NCBI GenBank assembly: GCA_009193035.1
Contig: SWDT01000006.1
Location: 372,001-436,000 of the forward strand
Reading direction: 5' to 3'
DNA: 64,000 nt
Origin: Halicephalobus mephisto
Taxonomy: Eukaryota > Nematoda > Chromadorea > Rhabditida > Panagrolaimidae
This document shows, piece after piece, positions 1 to 10,482 of the stretch; the stretch's first letter is position 1, and each line of letters starts with the position of its first letter. The position numbers and the translations under genes were made by a program. Below the pieces are notes generated by a model. That model worked only from the letters and a program-made list of their open reading frames with translations, was not told where the DNA came from and searched no databases.

Positions 1-1499
1 AGTCTGACAAGATGAGCCAGGTTGACAAGCGTAATCTTGTTCGTGGTATTCTTAGTGCAATCAAACCAGTCAACAAGGTCTTGTACATCACTTTCCCGAT
101 TCGACGTGAAAATGGTAAGTGGGAATTTGTAAATCACTTAGTTGATTGGTTTTTAGGTGAATTCGAGATCATTGAAGCTTGGAGAGCCCAGCATTCTGAA
201 CACAGAACTCCCACTAAGGGTGGTATCCGTTTTTCGACGGATGTTTGTGAGGACGAAGTGAAGGCTCTCTCGGCCTTGATGACCTACAAGTGTGCTGTTG
301 TCAATGTTCCATTTGGAGGAGCTAAAGGTGGAGTCAAGATCGACCCTCGGAAATACACCGATTATGAAATCGAGAAAATCACTCGTCGTATTGCCATTGA
401 GTTTTCGAAGAAAGGTTTCTTAGGGCCTGGAGTCGATGTTCCTGCTCCTGATATGGGAACTGGAGAACGCGAAATGGCCTGGATTGCGGATACTTATGCT
501 CAAACTACTGGCCATCTTGACAAAGATGCCGCTGCTTGTATCACTGGCAAACGTAAGATTAATTAAGGTTTTTTATTTAACGAACGTCGGTATTTAGCTA
601 TTGTTGCTGGTGGTATTCATGGACGTGTTTCTGCCACTGGACGTGGTGTCTGGAAAGGTCTCGAAGTCTTCATTAATAACAAAGAATACATGGACAAAGT
701 TGGCCTCACAACTGGTTTTGGTGGAAAAACTTTCATCATTCAAGGATTCGGTAATGTCGGTCTTCACACAATGCGATATTTCCATCGTGATGGTGCCATC
801 TGTGTTGGAGTTCAAGAATGGGATTGTGCCATCTACAACCCTAATGGCATCCATCCAAAGGAGCTTGAGGATTACAAGCTGGAACATGGCACTATCAAGG
901 GATTCCCAGGAGCTAAAAACTATGAACCTTTCGAAGATCTCATGTTTGAAAAGTGTGACATCTTAGTTCCTGCCGCTTGTGAAAAGGCTATTCACAAAGA
1001 GAACGCTCATCGTATCCAAGCCAAGATCATTGCTGAAGCCGCTAATGGACCGACTACTCCGGCTGCTGATAAGATTCTTCTTGAGCGTGGAAATTGCTTG
1101 ATTGTCCCAGATATGTTCGTCAATAGTGGTGGTGTTACTGTTTCTTTCTTCGAATGGCTGAAGAACTTGAATCATGTCTCCTTTGGTCGTCTTACTTTCA
1201 AGTACGAACGTGATTCCAACTATCATCTTCTGGGAAGTGTTCAAGAATCTATTGAACGAGCTCTTGGCAGAGAAATCCCCATCAAACCTTCAGATGCATT
1301 CCAAAGTCGCATTGCAGGAGCAAGTGAGAAAGATATTGTTCATTCTGGTCTTGAATATACGATGCAACGTTCCGGTTTGGCTATTGTAGAAACGGCTAAG
1401 AAATACAATCTTGGATTGGATCTCCGTACTGCTGCTTATGCTAATTCGATTGAGAAGGTTTATCACACATATTGCACTGCGGGTTTCACTTTCACTTGA
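1..1499 (+). CDS. gdh-1: glutamate dehydrogenase, 3' part (5' end outside window)
   Basis: Mitochondrial NAD(P)-dependent glutamate dehydrogenase, which interconverts glutamate with 2-oxoglutarate and ammonia. Exons 1-114, 157-552 and 598-1499; the reading frame is already open at base 3, so the gene starts upstream. About 469 residues are visible of an enzyme usually around 540 long; the missing part is the transit peptide and extreme N-terminus. Family landmarks: FPIRREN near the start, the substrate-binding stretch KGGIR, the catalytic-lysine region [27 protein letters not shown], and the dinucleotide-binding QGFGNVGL. The C-terminal helix region (antenna and pivot) is complete to TGA at 1497. 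Intron 115-156 has a length divisible by three and no stop, so a naive ORF reads through it. It is not coding, because NGEFEI is the conserved junction. AATAAA lies at 1535-1540. Confidence 0.97.
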
Positions 1500-1645
1500 G
1501 GTGAAGACGGTTATTAGATTAGGTTGTTGTTGTTAATAAAAAACGGGTTGAAGTAAATATGTTGAATTTGGTCTGTAGTTATTGGTTTTGAACCAATTAT
1601 TATTATTTAATTTGTTAATGTTTGAATATTTTTAAGTTTTTAGAA
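1500..1645 (+). promoter_or_regulatory. operon-type intergenic region with trans-splice acceptor
   Basis: Only 146 bases separate the gdh-1 stop from the next ATG. The interval holds a poly(A) signal AATAAA (1535-1540) and then, about 100 bases on, a splice acceptor TTTTTAG ending at 1643, two bases before the ATG at 1646. This spacing and order is the classic arrangement of a nematode SL2-type operon junction. That the downstream mRNA receives a spliced leader is inference. Confidence 0.6.
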
Positions 1646-2627
1646 ATGGCTCAAGTCCACTTTGATTCTGATTCCCGTATTTTCTCTCTTGAAAAAACAG
1701 CAAATGAAATTCTCAATGAACTTGTGCCATTGGAACGTTTGCAATATTGTGATTTGTTTTTTCATGCTAGAAAAATTGGTCGTGATGAAAAATTAGCAGA
1801 TGTGAAGGGAATGGAACCTGGTAAAACTTTGAGAATTCTCGAAAGGAAGTCAACTATGAGAGATCAGCAAGTCGCTTCTAAGGACATCAATGAGAAGGCT
1901 GTTCAAATTGCGGAATATTTGAAGAAATTATCTGGAATACAGGAGAGGATTATTGTGGAGAAGATTTGGAAATCGGATTACATTGAGAATTTGTTGAAAG
2001 AATATCCAGTTATTACGGAACAACCAGCTTTGATGAATGTTTTGACGGATTTTTCATTGATTACAGCTATGCTTCATGAAGTGAGTTCTTTTGGTTTTAA
2101 GTTTGACTAAAAGTGATTTTTAGGAGCATGGGTTTATACAACAACATCCGGCTTTTGTTACTATTGTTCAGAAACTTATTACTGAACCTGGATGGGATGA
2201 TGATGTTCCATATCGTGATTATGTAAGACAATTGTTGGGTGGACAACCTCCTGCTCCTGGAGCTCAACCTCCCCGTTTGCCTTCATTTACTTCTGAGATG
2301 CTCCAGCAAGCTCTTGCTCAGTCTCTTGTTGGCAATGTTCCTTCTCTTGCTTCTGATCAACAGGGTGCTGGTCCTTCTGCTTTTATGGGAATTCCTTCAA
2401 ATGCTGATGTTGCTCAACCAGGTGAAAGTCAAGAACCGATGGAGACTCAAGAACAACAACCGACGAACCCTCAGCCAGATTATTCTGCTGAGAATGCTCA
2501 GCTCCATGACCTTGGATTCACTAACGATCAAGAGAATTTCCAAGCGTTAATCGTCAGTGATGGCAACCTTGAAGGTGCTATTGAGTACATTGTAACCACT
2601 AGGGCTCAAATGGATGACCTAGACTGA
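1646..2627 (+). CDS. UBL7-like ubiquitin-like/UBA protein
   Basis: Two exons, 1646-2080 and 2124-2627, giving 312 residues. Residues about 1-70 form a ubiquitin-like fold (KIGRDEKLADVKGMEPGKTL resembles the UBL of UBL7). The middle part matches the UBL7 pattern of a helical core followed by a conserved QHPAFVTIVQKL. The linker is rich in Pro and Gln, and the last 45 residues are a UBA domain (LHDLGFTNDQENFQAL). UBL-UBA proteins bind ubiquitin chains and shuttle to the proteasome; the specific role here is not known. The ATG at 1646 was chosen because it follows a trans-splice acceptor by two bases. It is probably the downstream cistron of gdh-1. Confidence 0.85.
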
Positions 2628-2771
2628 AAGTGTGATTTGTATAATATCTTTGTGTAAGGAATGAATGAAATTTGTTTCAATGAGTGGAAAGAAACATTCA
2701 TTGAACAACGACGTTATTTAATAAGAAATATTTTTGAAGTCGGAGAAGACCAAACTTGTCGTTGAAGTCGA

Positions 2772-3272
2772 TCACGGCCCTTTAGCATTGATACGAGTCC
2801 ATTCTTGGGCCGTACGGATGGCATCGGCTTCATTCGTCTTCCAGTGTTCTGCGACATCCGTGGCGAGAGGGTCATCGGGGTTCGGGGCAGACAACAAAGC
2901 TTGGATGGAGAGGAGAACAGTACGGATTTGCAGAGCAGGAGACCACTTGTCTTTCAAGATATCCAGACAAATTCTACCGAGCTTGTCAATGTTGGGGTGG
3001 TAGATCTTCGTTACGAACCTCACCTTGGCTGAAAAGGATATCGTAACGTTTGCTCAAGTGGAGCGCGACTTACGTGGGGCCATGGGGTATTCTTCAGGCA
3101 AGAAAAGTTCTAGCTTGAAAGTACCTCCTTCAAAGGGGGATCCGTCAGGTCCAGCGATGATAACGTGGAAATACCGAGCATTTGTTTCGTCTGGGATAGC
3201 AGAAATGCCTGGAACTGGATCATCAAATAATCTCTGAGTTTCCTTAAGGATTCTCTTTGGCAAGTTGGCCAT
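2772..3272 (-). CDS. ubc-13: ubiquitin-conjugating enzyme E2 N (UBC13)
   Basis: Exons 3272-3074 and 3028-2772 on the minus strand give 151 residues, the normal length for UBE2N/Ubc13. This E2 makes Lys63-linked ubiquitin chains with a UEV partner, for signalling and DNA-damage tolerance. The sequence is almost collinear with the animal family: [12 protein letters not shown] at the N-terminus, [16 protein letters not shown], the HPN motif, active-site Cys in [18 protein letters not shown], and PNPDDPLA. The splice restores the conserved YPMAPPKVRF. The ATG is one base after TTTTTAG (AG at 3275-3274), a likely trans-splice site. It is convergent with the UBL7-like gene, with 144 bases between stops. 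Confidence 0.96.
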
Positions 3273-4165
3273 TCTAAAAACAATTTATATATAAATCCGA
3301 ATAAATACAACGAAGTCTGCGAATGCTTAATGGAACGGAAAGACGGCACAAATGGAAATAAAAATGAACAACAATTAAAGGGATGAGACAGCGTCACGTC
3401 GAATCAATAAGCACCAATGAGGGAAAATGAATCATCGTTGCATGGATTAGTTCGGGTTAGGAAGTGACAGGGAGTACCTAGTAGACGAGATAGGATCACC
3501 GCGGAATCGGAAATCAAGAAGTAAAGCCACAATGGATGAAACCGGATTTCCCAGAATTTGACCATAATTGCGGTTACAATTATAAGAAATCTGAGCAAAT
3601 TACATCTCGTAAGAGATTAGGATATTATGGAGATTAGTAAATCCATGAAAATCCGAGGTTTCAAGGACGGAAAAGTCAAAACGGATTCGGTAACCAAGAC
3701 AGAAGACTGGTCAGTGAATCAGTACCGATTCCGCTGTACACACAACGCCAAATTTTTTTCAAATAAATATTTCAAAGTACAACAGATTTCCTCACTTTTT
3801 CGAATTATTTGGCTCGCAAATCGGTCTTGAACTCAACTACTGTTATTTCCGGCCGAACAAATCCATTATGCACTTTTTGACTTAAGGTTGAAGTTGTCAG
3901 GATAGTGTTTGTTTTTTTGAATTTTTGGATACTATTCTAGTATTTTTGCTTTTGAGCTACCGCGAAAAATCAATCGAATTTGTTGACGAATTCCTCTTCC
4001 TTTAGAGGTTGACCTTCTCGATTTATCTTTGTTGGTTCTACTCAACAACACATGACACTGGTCCCTTGTCGGTCTTTTCCCATTTTGAGCGGTCTTGCCT
4101 ACGGGAAATTTGCCACAACTCTTTTTCCTTCTTTGCAGTTTCGGTCGGTTTCAGGTTCGAAGAAA
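3273..4165. other. intergenic region between divergent ubc-13 and pcbd
   Basis: No gene is supported here. It must hold the ubc-13 promoter on one side and the pcbd promoter on the other. Short ORFs lack splice context and family resemblance. A strong acceptor GTTTCAG ends at 4154, 11 bases before the pcbd ATG. Confidence 0.5.
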
Positions 4166-4686
4166 ATGGTGAGCATTTATTGATTTTTATGAAGATATTA
4201 CTTTGTTTCAGTCTCTGAATGAAGTCCAACGGAATGAGCTTCTGAAGCCGCTTCTGGAGAGCGGATGGAAGATGGTCGAAGGAAGAGACGCTATTCAGAG
4301 AAATTTCCAATTCAAAAACTTCAACGAGGTTTTTCATTTCTAGTTGATATATGAAACTCTTTTTTTACAGGCTTGGGGCTTCATGACGAGAATCGCACTG
4401 AAAGCGGACAAAGTTGACCATCATCCAGAATGGTTCAACGTCTACAACAAGGTCAGTTTGGTTTCCATATATCGAACTCGCATTAAAGCATTGCTAAGCG
4501 CGTTCTTAATTCTGTAAACGTCATGATTTAAGAGATTATCTAGTTGACTTTATTTATGACAATTTTGCTAATCTTCAAACTCCTCTTCAGGTCGACATTA
4601 CCCTCAGCAGCCACGACGTCAATGGACTCTCTGAACGCGACATTCGCCTTGCCAATTTCATCAACAATGTCTACAAATACCAATAA
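4166..4686 (+). CDS. pterin-4a-carbinolamine dehydratase (PCBD/DCoH)
   Basis: Dehydrates 4a-hydroxytetrahydrobiopterin to recycle the cofactor of aromatic amino acid hydroxylases. Four exons: 4166-4168 (only the ATG), 4212-4328, 4371-4451 and 4591-4686, giving 98 residues, the usual family size. Diagnostic block: [20 protein letters not shown], with the catalytic His pair and downstream His, then [16 protein letters not shown] and a C-terminal helix. All junctions keep phase. The single-codon first exon is unusual but explains why the coding frame begins at 4212 without an ATG. TTTCAG at 4149-4154 is a probable trans-splice acceptor. Confidence 0.95.
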
Positions 4687-4773
4687 ACTACACATTGGTA
4701 GCTAGCATAAGCCATAATATTGGGGAATTATTAGTTTATTATCTTCAGGACTGTATTTCGATATATAAAAAAG

Positions 4774-6661
4774 TTACATATTCTCTTCCGTGGACTCGGA
4801 TTTCCTTTTGGGCAGTGGAGAGCGTCTTTTGGATTTTGCGGAAGGGATATTGTCAATCTCGTTCCATTTGAACGGAGACACGGGGTTGTACGCGTGGGCA
4901 TGGGCGTAGGCATAGGGCGAGGTGCCCTGCTCCACGGCGCCAGACAGCGGGAATCTGACTCCTGCCCCGTTTGTCCCGATTGGAAGGGGGAAATCCAAGC
5001 CCCCGAGGAAGAAACTATCATCTCCAGGTTCGACTTCGACTGCCACAGCAGTATGGTGGACGAAAGGGTTGCAGTAGGGAGGTTTGCATCTGATCGGTTC
5101 ATAGCCGTAGGGGAGTCTTCCGAGAGAAACTTCTTTTGCTTCTTCTGAAATTACAAAATTAAAAACGACAGAATTTCCTATTTTTCGGACTTCTTGCTTT
5201 TCTGAAGGCTGGATTCTGATGGAGCAAAGCCAACGTCTCCGGTTTGATGTTCAGGTGGTTGGTGGGTCTTATCTGATATCCAACTTTAGCGTCGAAGTTG
5301 ACGTTGCCGCTGTAGAGGTTGCCATCCACGTCGAAATTGCCCCAGCCCGGAATCGGAACGTTCAGATCTCCGGCTAAAGACTGTAAAACTGAAATATTAG
5401 AGTTTTTTACTTCCAACTTACTACTTTGTTTGCTGGATTCAATTCCATTCCAGTATTGAATTGATCAGTAAACGGAAAAAGCGGAAAATTGTCAGACGTG
5501 ATCAACTCGGGAAATTGGGCATTACTGTCCGTTGGAACGACCAAGGGCAAATCGGAGCCGTATTTTTGGGTCCTGACTGGAAAAATAATTTTAAATCTCA
5601 CTATAGCACTTTACTGGACTTTTTTAAAACAAAAATAACACCATATGACTAAACTAAATTTACAATACTCAACTTTTGCAATCCTTTGCAGTACAGTAGT
5701 TGATACATGTGACTAGTATTTCCTGTCTCCGGCTCAATAAACCAATTTTGTATTTCTTGGATCGGGCACCCCATCCTTAGAAAGAAGCATAACCAACAGG
5801 GAACGCTTGGTCCCGAACGGATTTTCTTTATATTCAGAGGAAGCGCTTGGTCCCGAACGGATTTTCTTATCACTGAGAAGGAGTGTCTGGTCCCGAATGG
5901 ATTTTCTTTATATTCAGAGGAAGCGCTTGGTCCCAAACGGATTTTCTTATCACTGAGAAGGAGTGCCTGATCCCGAATGGATTTTCTTAGCACTGACAAG
6001 GAAATATACAGTTCCTTTTGATAGGAATCTTGATTGTGCTTTGTTTGCGGTGTGTGTCGAGTTCAACGCAATATTTTTGTATTGTGCCTTAAGCATTTGT
6101 AAGATAAACCTTTTTTCCAAATCTATCCTTCTATCTGTACGCGGGCCACTCGAACCAACAGATAAAACAGCATCTATTCCTCATCTACATGTGGACCAGA
6201 AGCCCCGTCACGATCTGACATTTTCAAAAAACAAACACGTCACCATTACAGTATTCTTTCTTGAATCAAGCCTAATCCTCTATCGGATCTGATTTCCTGT
6301 CATCAAGTAGCGCTAAAGATTACAGTATAAGTACTGTAATTTTAGGTTGGATTTTCGGAAAAATTTAAATTTTCTGATTCAAAAATAAATGAAATTCGTG
6401 ACATGAGCCAGGACAAATACCACAAATCTAATATCTACAGTAAGATAGCGATAATAATAATAATAATAATAATTCAAAAAAATGCGACTGACACAATTAC
6501 TGCTTAAGCTACAGTATGACAGTTTCTTGAAACACGGGGATTGTGTTTCGAAAAACTCTCTGAGTTGGATGTGCCTTGAGGGAACTGATTCTTCCACGGT
6601 AGCACTGAAGTCACTTACCGATTCCAAGCAGAACTGCGGAAATCAGAAGTTGGAAGCTCAT
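4774..6661 (-). CDS. secreted protein, unrecognised CKPPxCNPF/VEPGDD family, minus copy
   Basis: Not recognised by name. Exons 6661-6619, 5576-5422, 5380-5191 and 5144-4774 keep phase throughout and give 252 residues. The N-terminus (MSFQLLISAVLLGI) is signal-peptide-like. The mature part has LNVPIPGWG, a helix-like NIKPETLALLHQNPAF, two conserved cyste­ines in CKPPYCNPF, then EVEPGDD, GGLDFPLP and a Ser/Pro/Lys tail with KSKRR and PKRK. The same blocks in the same order occur in the + strand neighbour (6782-8942), so this is a paralogous pair. Intron 1 (6618-5577) is about 1 kb and holds a 40-bp tandem repeat. The last intron has a weak donor (GTCCGA at 5190). Head-to-head with its paralogue, 120 bases apart. 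Confidence 0.75.
5795..5995. repeat. 40-bp tandem repeat inside an intron
   Basis: Five units begin near 5801, 5841, 5881, 5921 and 5961, each with TGGTCCCGAACGGATTTTCT or a close variant. Units alternate between two subtypes (TTATATTCAGAGG versus TTATCACTGAGAAG), so the higher-order period is 80 bp. It lies in intron 1 of the minus-strand secreted gene. Confidence 0.85.
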
Positions 6662-6781
6662 CGTTTTGGTGACTGGACTTTGGGAAGAATGAACTGAATT
6701 TTGTGGATCTGATCTAGGTCGGATTTCTATATCGAGACGGGATCCGGTAAGAAAACAAATTTCACTTTTGCTTGACCGAGA
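6662..6781. promoter_or_regulatory. 120-bp divergent promoter between secreted paralogues
   Basis: The start codons of the two paralogues are at 6661 (minus) and 6782 (plus), transcribed away from each other. The interval must therefore carry both promoters or 5' UTRs. No clear TATA or trans-splice site stands out. Confidence 0.5.
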
Positions 6782-8942
6782 ATGAGAGCGGTCGAAATCC
6801 GGACTTGGGGTTTTTTCTGGATAATTGTCTGTGGGATTTCTGTTTCCACTGCCTTTGTCGGTGAGTTCATTGCAATTACCGTAATTCGGATCTTCGTCCA
6901 GATGGATCAACTGGGGCTTTTGTGAGACTCGCGTTCATCGACCTGAACCACCTCTACCCCGAGCCGGCCCCGAGGAGACCCCGACGACAGGCCTACCCCC
7001 CGAACCCTGCCCCCTACCAGCCCCGGGTCGAGGACTACAACCTGCCTCCTCATTACCAGGAAAGTTAGAAATTGCATGAAAACTAGATTTTACGTATTTT
7101 TTGTGTAATTTGTGGTTTCAAATTTCGAACTAGATGGGATACGTGAGATCCGATGGCTCGGTTAATGTCCCGTTTTACAGCCCCATCCTGGCAGAGATGC
7201 TTCGTCGCTCAGCCCCATTTTCCCGTTCACTACCACTTTTAACAACGGATTGGGTAATTTGGGACATTTGAAACAAGATTACAGTAATCGAGGACAAAGT
7301 TTCCAGATGTGAACCCGGGTAGACGGATTACTGTAGACGGCAACTTGAATGTGCCTATACTAGGCTGGGGTTGGTTTTCGGGAAGTTAATCCACCACTAG
7401 GATACGGTAGGAATCAAGAAGACCCTAAAGCGACGTTTGGGAATAATTTTAATTTTTAAATTTAATCATATATGAAATTTAAGTCGTTAAAAAAGTTCAT
7501 TCAGAATCGATGATCCAAGTTTATTGAGCATTTCTTTGAAACCAGAAAATCCGTAAAATTCGGGTTTATTTCTTTTCTCGTTTTAGTCACTTGTTCGAAA
7601 AGCAATTAAATGTGTCCAGTGAGAAATATCTGATTCAGAAAAATATTAAAATAAAAATAGAAATTTAAAATAATCCTAAAATCTTTATCGAAAATTCGAC
7701 AAAAATTTAAATCGTTTTTTTGGAAACAACGAAATTTCGTAAATTTGTTTGAATTTTTTTAGAAAAGAAATAAAAAATGAACAATTGATTTTGATAGATA
7801 TTTGGTAAATTATAAATCGTAATTTATATTAAAAATCGGAATTGATTAAGTTACTTTTTTTACAATGGACACAATTTTTTACAAAAAAATAACTTTTAGT
7901 TTTGTAAAAATTGCTAAATGTAATAAAATCATCACATTTTTCGTAAATAATTGGCATTTGTGACGAAAGTTAGAAATAATAGTGACGATTTCCATTTTTT
8001 ACTCTGCAAAAAGTTACTTTTTTGTGTAATAGCTAACAATATTTAGTTTTTTCACATAGAAGACTAAATTTTGATTCATATTATACATAAAAACATAACT
8101 TTTGATTTCGTAACAATTGCTAAATGTGATAAAATCATCATATTTTTCATGAATATTTTATATTCGCGACGAAAATTAAAAATAATAGTGACGATTTCTA
8201 CTTTTTACTATGCCAAAAGTTACGTTTTTTGTATGTAGGAGATGAACTAGATCTTATTCGAAATAAAAAGCATTTTCAATTTTTAGAGACAATCGTAATT
8301 TAAACCTAAAAAGTGAAAATTATTCATTTTTTAAATGAAATATTTTCATCCATCTTATCCACTTACAGTGATCCTACCTTCTTTCAAAACCCCTCAATTC
8401 TTATCCTCTACCATCTCCTACAGTAACCTCACCTACTTTCAGGAATGTGGAACGGGGCTGGTGGACTCCGTCTAGGCCGTGCGAACACCCGAGTCGGGTT
8501 CGGGGCCCTTGGACGGCCGACGAACACCTTCGGAATCACTCCGGAAACCATAGAAACCCTGGCTTCGGATGAGCTGTTCAACAAGGCCCGAGAGAAGATC
8601 CCCTCCATCCCCGTCTCCGTCCTGCCTGGGAACTTCGTCCCTCTCAGATGCAAACCTCCCTTCTGCAACCCCTTCCTCCACAACACAGCCTTCGGAGTCG
8701 ATGTAGAGCCAGGAGATGATATCCTGGTCGACGGAGGCTTGGACTTCCCTCTCCCACTCGCCCCAGGAGGTGTCGGCGTCAGAATCCCCGTCAGTGGAGG
8801 TGTATCTGCAGGAACCGACCCATTACTGATCACCTACGGCCACGGATTAGGTCCGGTGGAGCCTCCCAACTTCAAGTCCGGAAGCGACAGAAGAAAATCC
8901 AGATTCCTCCCCGCCAGACAAGCTACAGCAAAACAGTCATAA
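6782..8942 (+). CDS. secreted protein, CKPPxCNPF/VEPGDD family, plus copy; possibly disrupted
   Basis: Paralogue of the minus-strand gene at 4774-6661. Exon 1 (6782-6860) ends in a hydrophobic signal-like stretch (FFWIIVCGISVSTAFV). Exon 2 (6902-7063) is Pro/Tyr-rich. Later exons are 7181-7253 (PIFPFTTTFNNGLG), 7307-7384 (DGNLNVPILGWG) and 8443-8942 (GLRLGRANTRVGFG, CKPPFCNPF, DVEPGDD, GGLDFPLP). The last three join in phase. The join from exon 2 to the third exon does not work: in the consistent phase from acceptor 7133 there is an in-frame TAA at 7163-7165, and the other open frame would need a 1-base shift near 7215. Two donors are GTTAGA and GTTAAT. Either the model is wrong there or this copy is degrading. 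The intron 7385-8442 carries a dispersed repeat. Confidence 0.6.
7845..8240 (+). mobile_element. MITE-like inverted-repeat element, tandem dimer
   Basis: Two related halves lie in tandem. Each is bounded by ACAAAAAA(G/A)TAACTTTT-type ends facing inwards and contains AAATAATAGTGACGATTT in the middle. A reverse-complement copy of the whole dimer lies at 23171-23555. No coding capacity, AT-rich, inside an intron of the plus-strand secreted gene. Confidence 0.7.
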
Positions 8943-10482
8943 TTTTGCAGATTAATTTTATCCAATCCTTTAGCCAAAGTCGTAATTTCGACAAAATTTA
9001 CTTTATTATTATTATAAAAAGAAAATGATAACCAAATAACCCAAAATTAGTATAAATTAAAAGATAGAATAATCTGCAAATACTAACATTTCGTCATCAA
9101 CGCTACATACAGTATTTTTCCGTGCTGAGACACAGGCAACTCATCAGTGCGATTCAGACCGAAAGAACAGGTAAAAAATTAAAAAAAGGAAAACTTGGGA
9201 TTTCACCATTTTTCTAGTCATGGACTTCCCTGACTTCACTCGCGTCTCAGCGCGAAAAACACCTTTCATTTCACAACGTTATTAAGACAAAATATCAGGG
9301 AGGTTCCCACAATTTATTTCATCCGCTTGTTTTTGCTTTGAGATGGTAAAATCTACGAATTAGACAATGTCGGTTTTGCTGTCGGATAAGTAGTTAGATC
9401 CTTCGGCCCTAAAACAAGGAGCATTGGTAATCGATGGTGGATTTTTAGAACTTGTTTATGAGGCAATGTATTTTGGTTTTTTATTGAGGATAAATTTAAC
9501 ACTGGATTTTTGCAGATATAGTTGTTGAAATTTGTTGATTAAAGTGATTTTTGAGATAAATGTAAAAAGTAAGAATTTTAAAGATGCTTTTAGTCAACTG
9601 ATTTAATTGACGATCTTCAAAATCGGACTTTGATGGGGTTTATATGTTATGACGAAACATGAAAGTCCCTGTTTGGACTCCAGAGATCTTTGAGATATGG
9701 ATCAGGACACCGAAAAGTTGGAAAAACGCTTTCTGGGGAATCACCCAAAACACCCGTCTACAGATGAAAGGCTTTCTGTAGAAGGACTAGAATAGCCAGT
9801 GGCAATCCTTATCTTTTTAGAAATCCATAAGAACCAATTTCGCAACCGAAAGAAACAGACCAGTTTCCCCAACCTTGGTCCCAATGCGAACGATCACCTC
9901 AGCTTCCGAAACAATTTCCATTTTTATTTTTTTTATTAGTTTTTGTTTTACTGTATCTAATGGATATAAAGCAAACAGATTCAGAAAGGTTCAAAAAAGA
10001 TTTTTGGGAATGTTCACGTCGGACAACTCGCTCCGGTCCTGATTCCGGGCCGTATTCCGAGCACTTCCCCAAAGCACTCGAAATGGGGCCTAGATTTCCT
10101 GCTCGAAGTGGCCCTTTTCCTTCAGAATCCAGATTCTGCAAAGGTGTTTCTACTTCTTTTCTGAGAAGCAATTACGTCATTGAACGGTCATTTTGAATTT
10201 CCCAAATTTTGGAGTTTGTGACAAAACTGGTTTTTTAAATTGCCAAAAGTAAAAACAAAGTCAAAGTTGCGTAACTGAGTCAGCGGCCAGTTTCTCCTTT
10301 GCCTCAGGCTACCTTCGATGTTGTTCAGAAACCAAAGCCAAATATCTTAGGAAAAATAATTTTCACTCAGAAATTTTCGAGATTCAAACCAGTTTCGACC
10401 ACATGACGAAAGTTGATAAAAGATGCAACATTTTTCGTTGGAGTAATCGGGTTGTTTATTTTTCGAGGGAGATAAAACTGAT
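8943..10482. other. intergenic, no supported gene
   Basis: Mostly AT-rich. A more complex, GC-richer island at about 9990-10170 is open in several frames on both strands, with no splice structure or family match that I can support. Degenerate copies of a GGTCCC...CGAA motif occur near 9869. Confidence 0.4.

Noticed and set aside
9960..10196. Overlapping plus and minus ORFs in a GC-rich island
   Set aside because: Several frames open on both strands, no splice sites in phase, and no recognisable motif.
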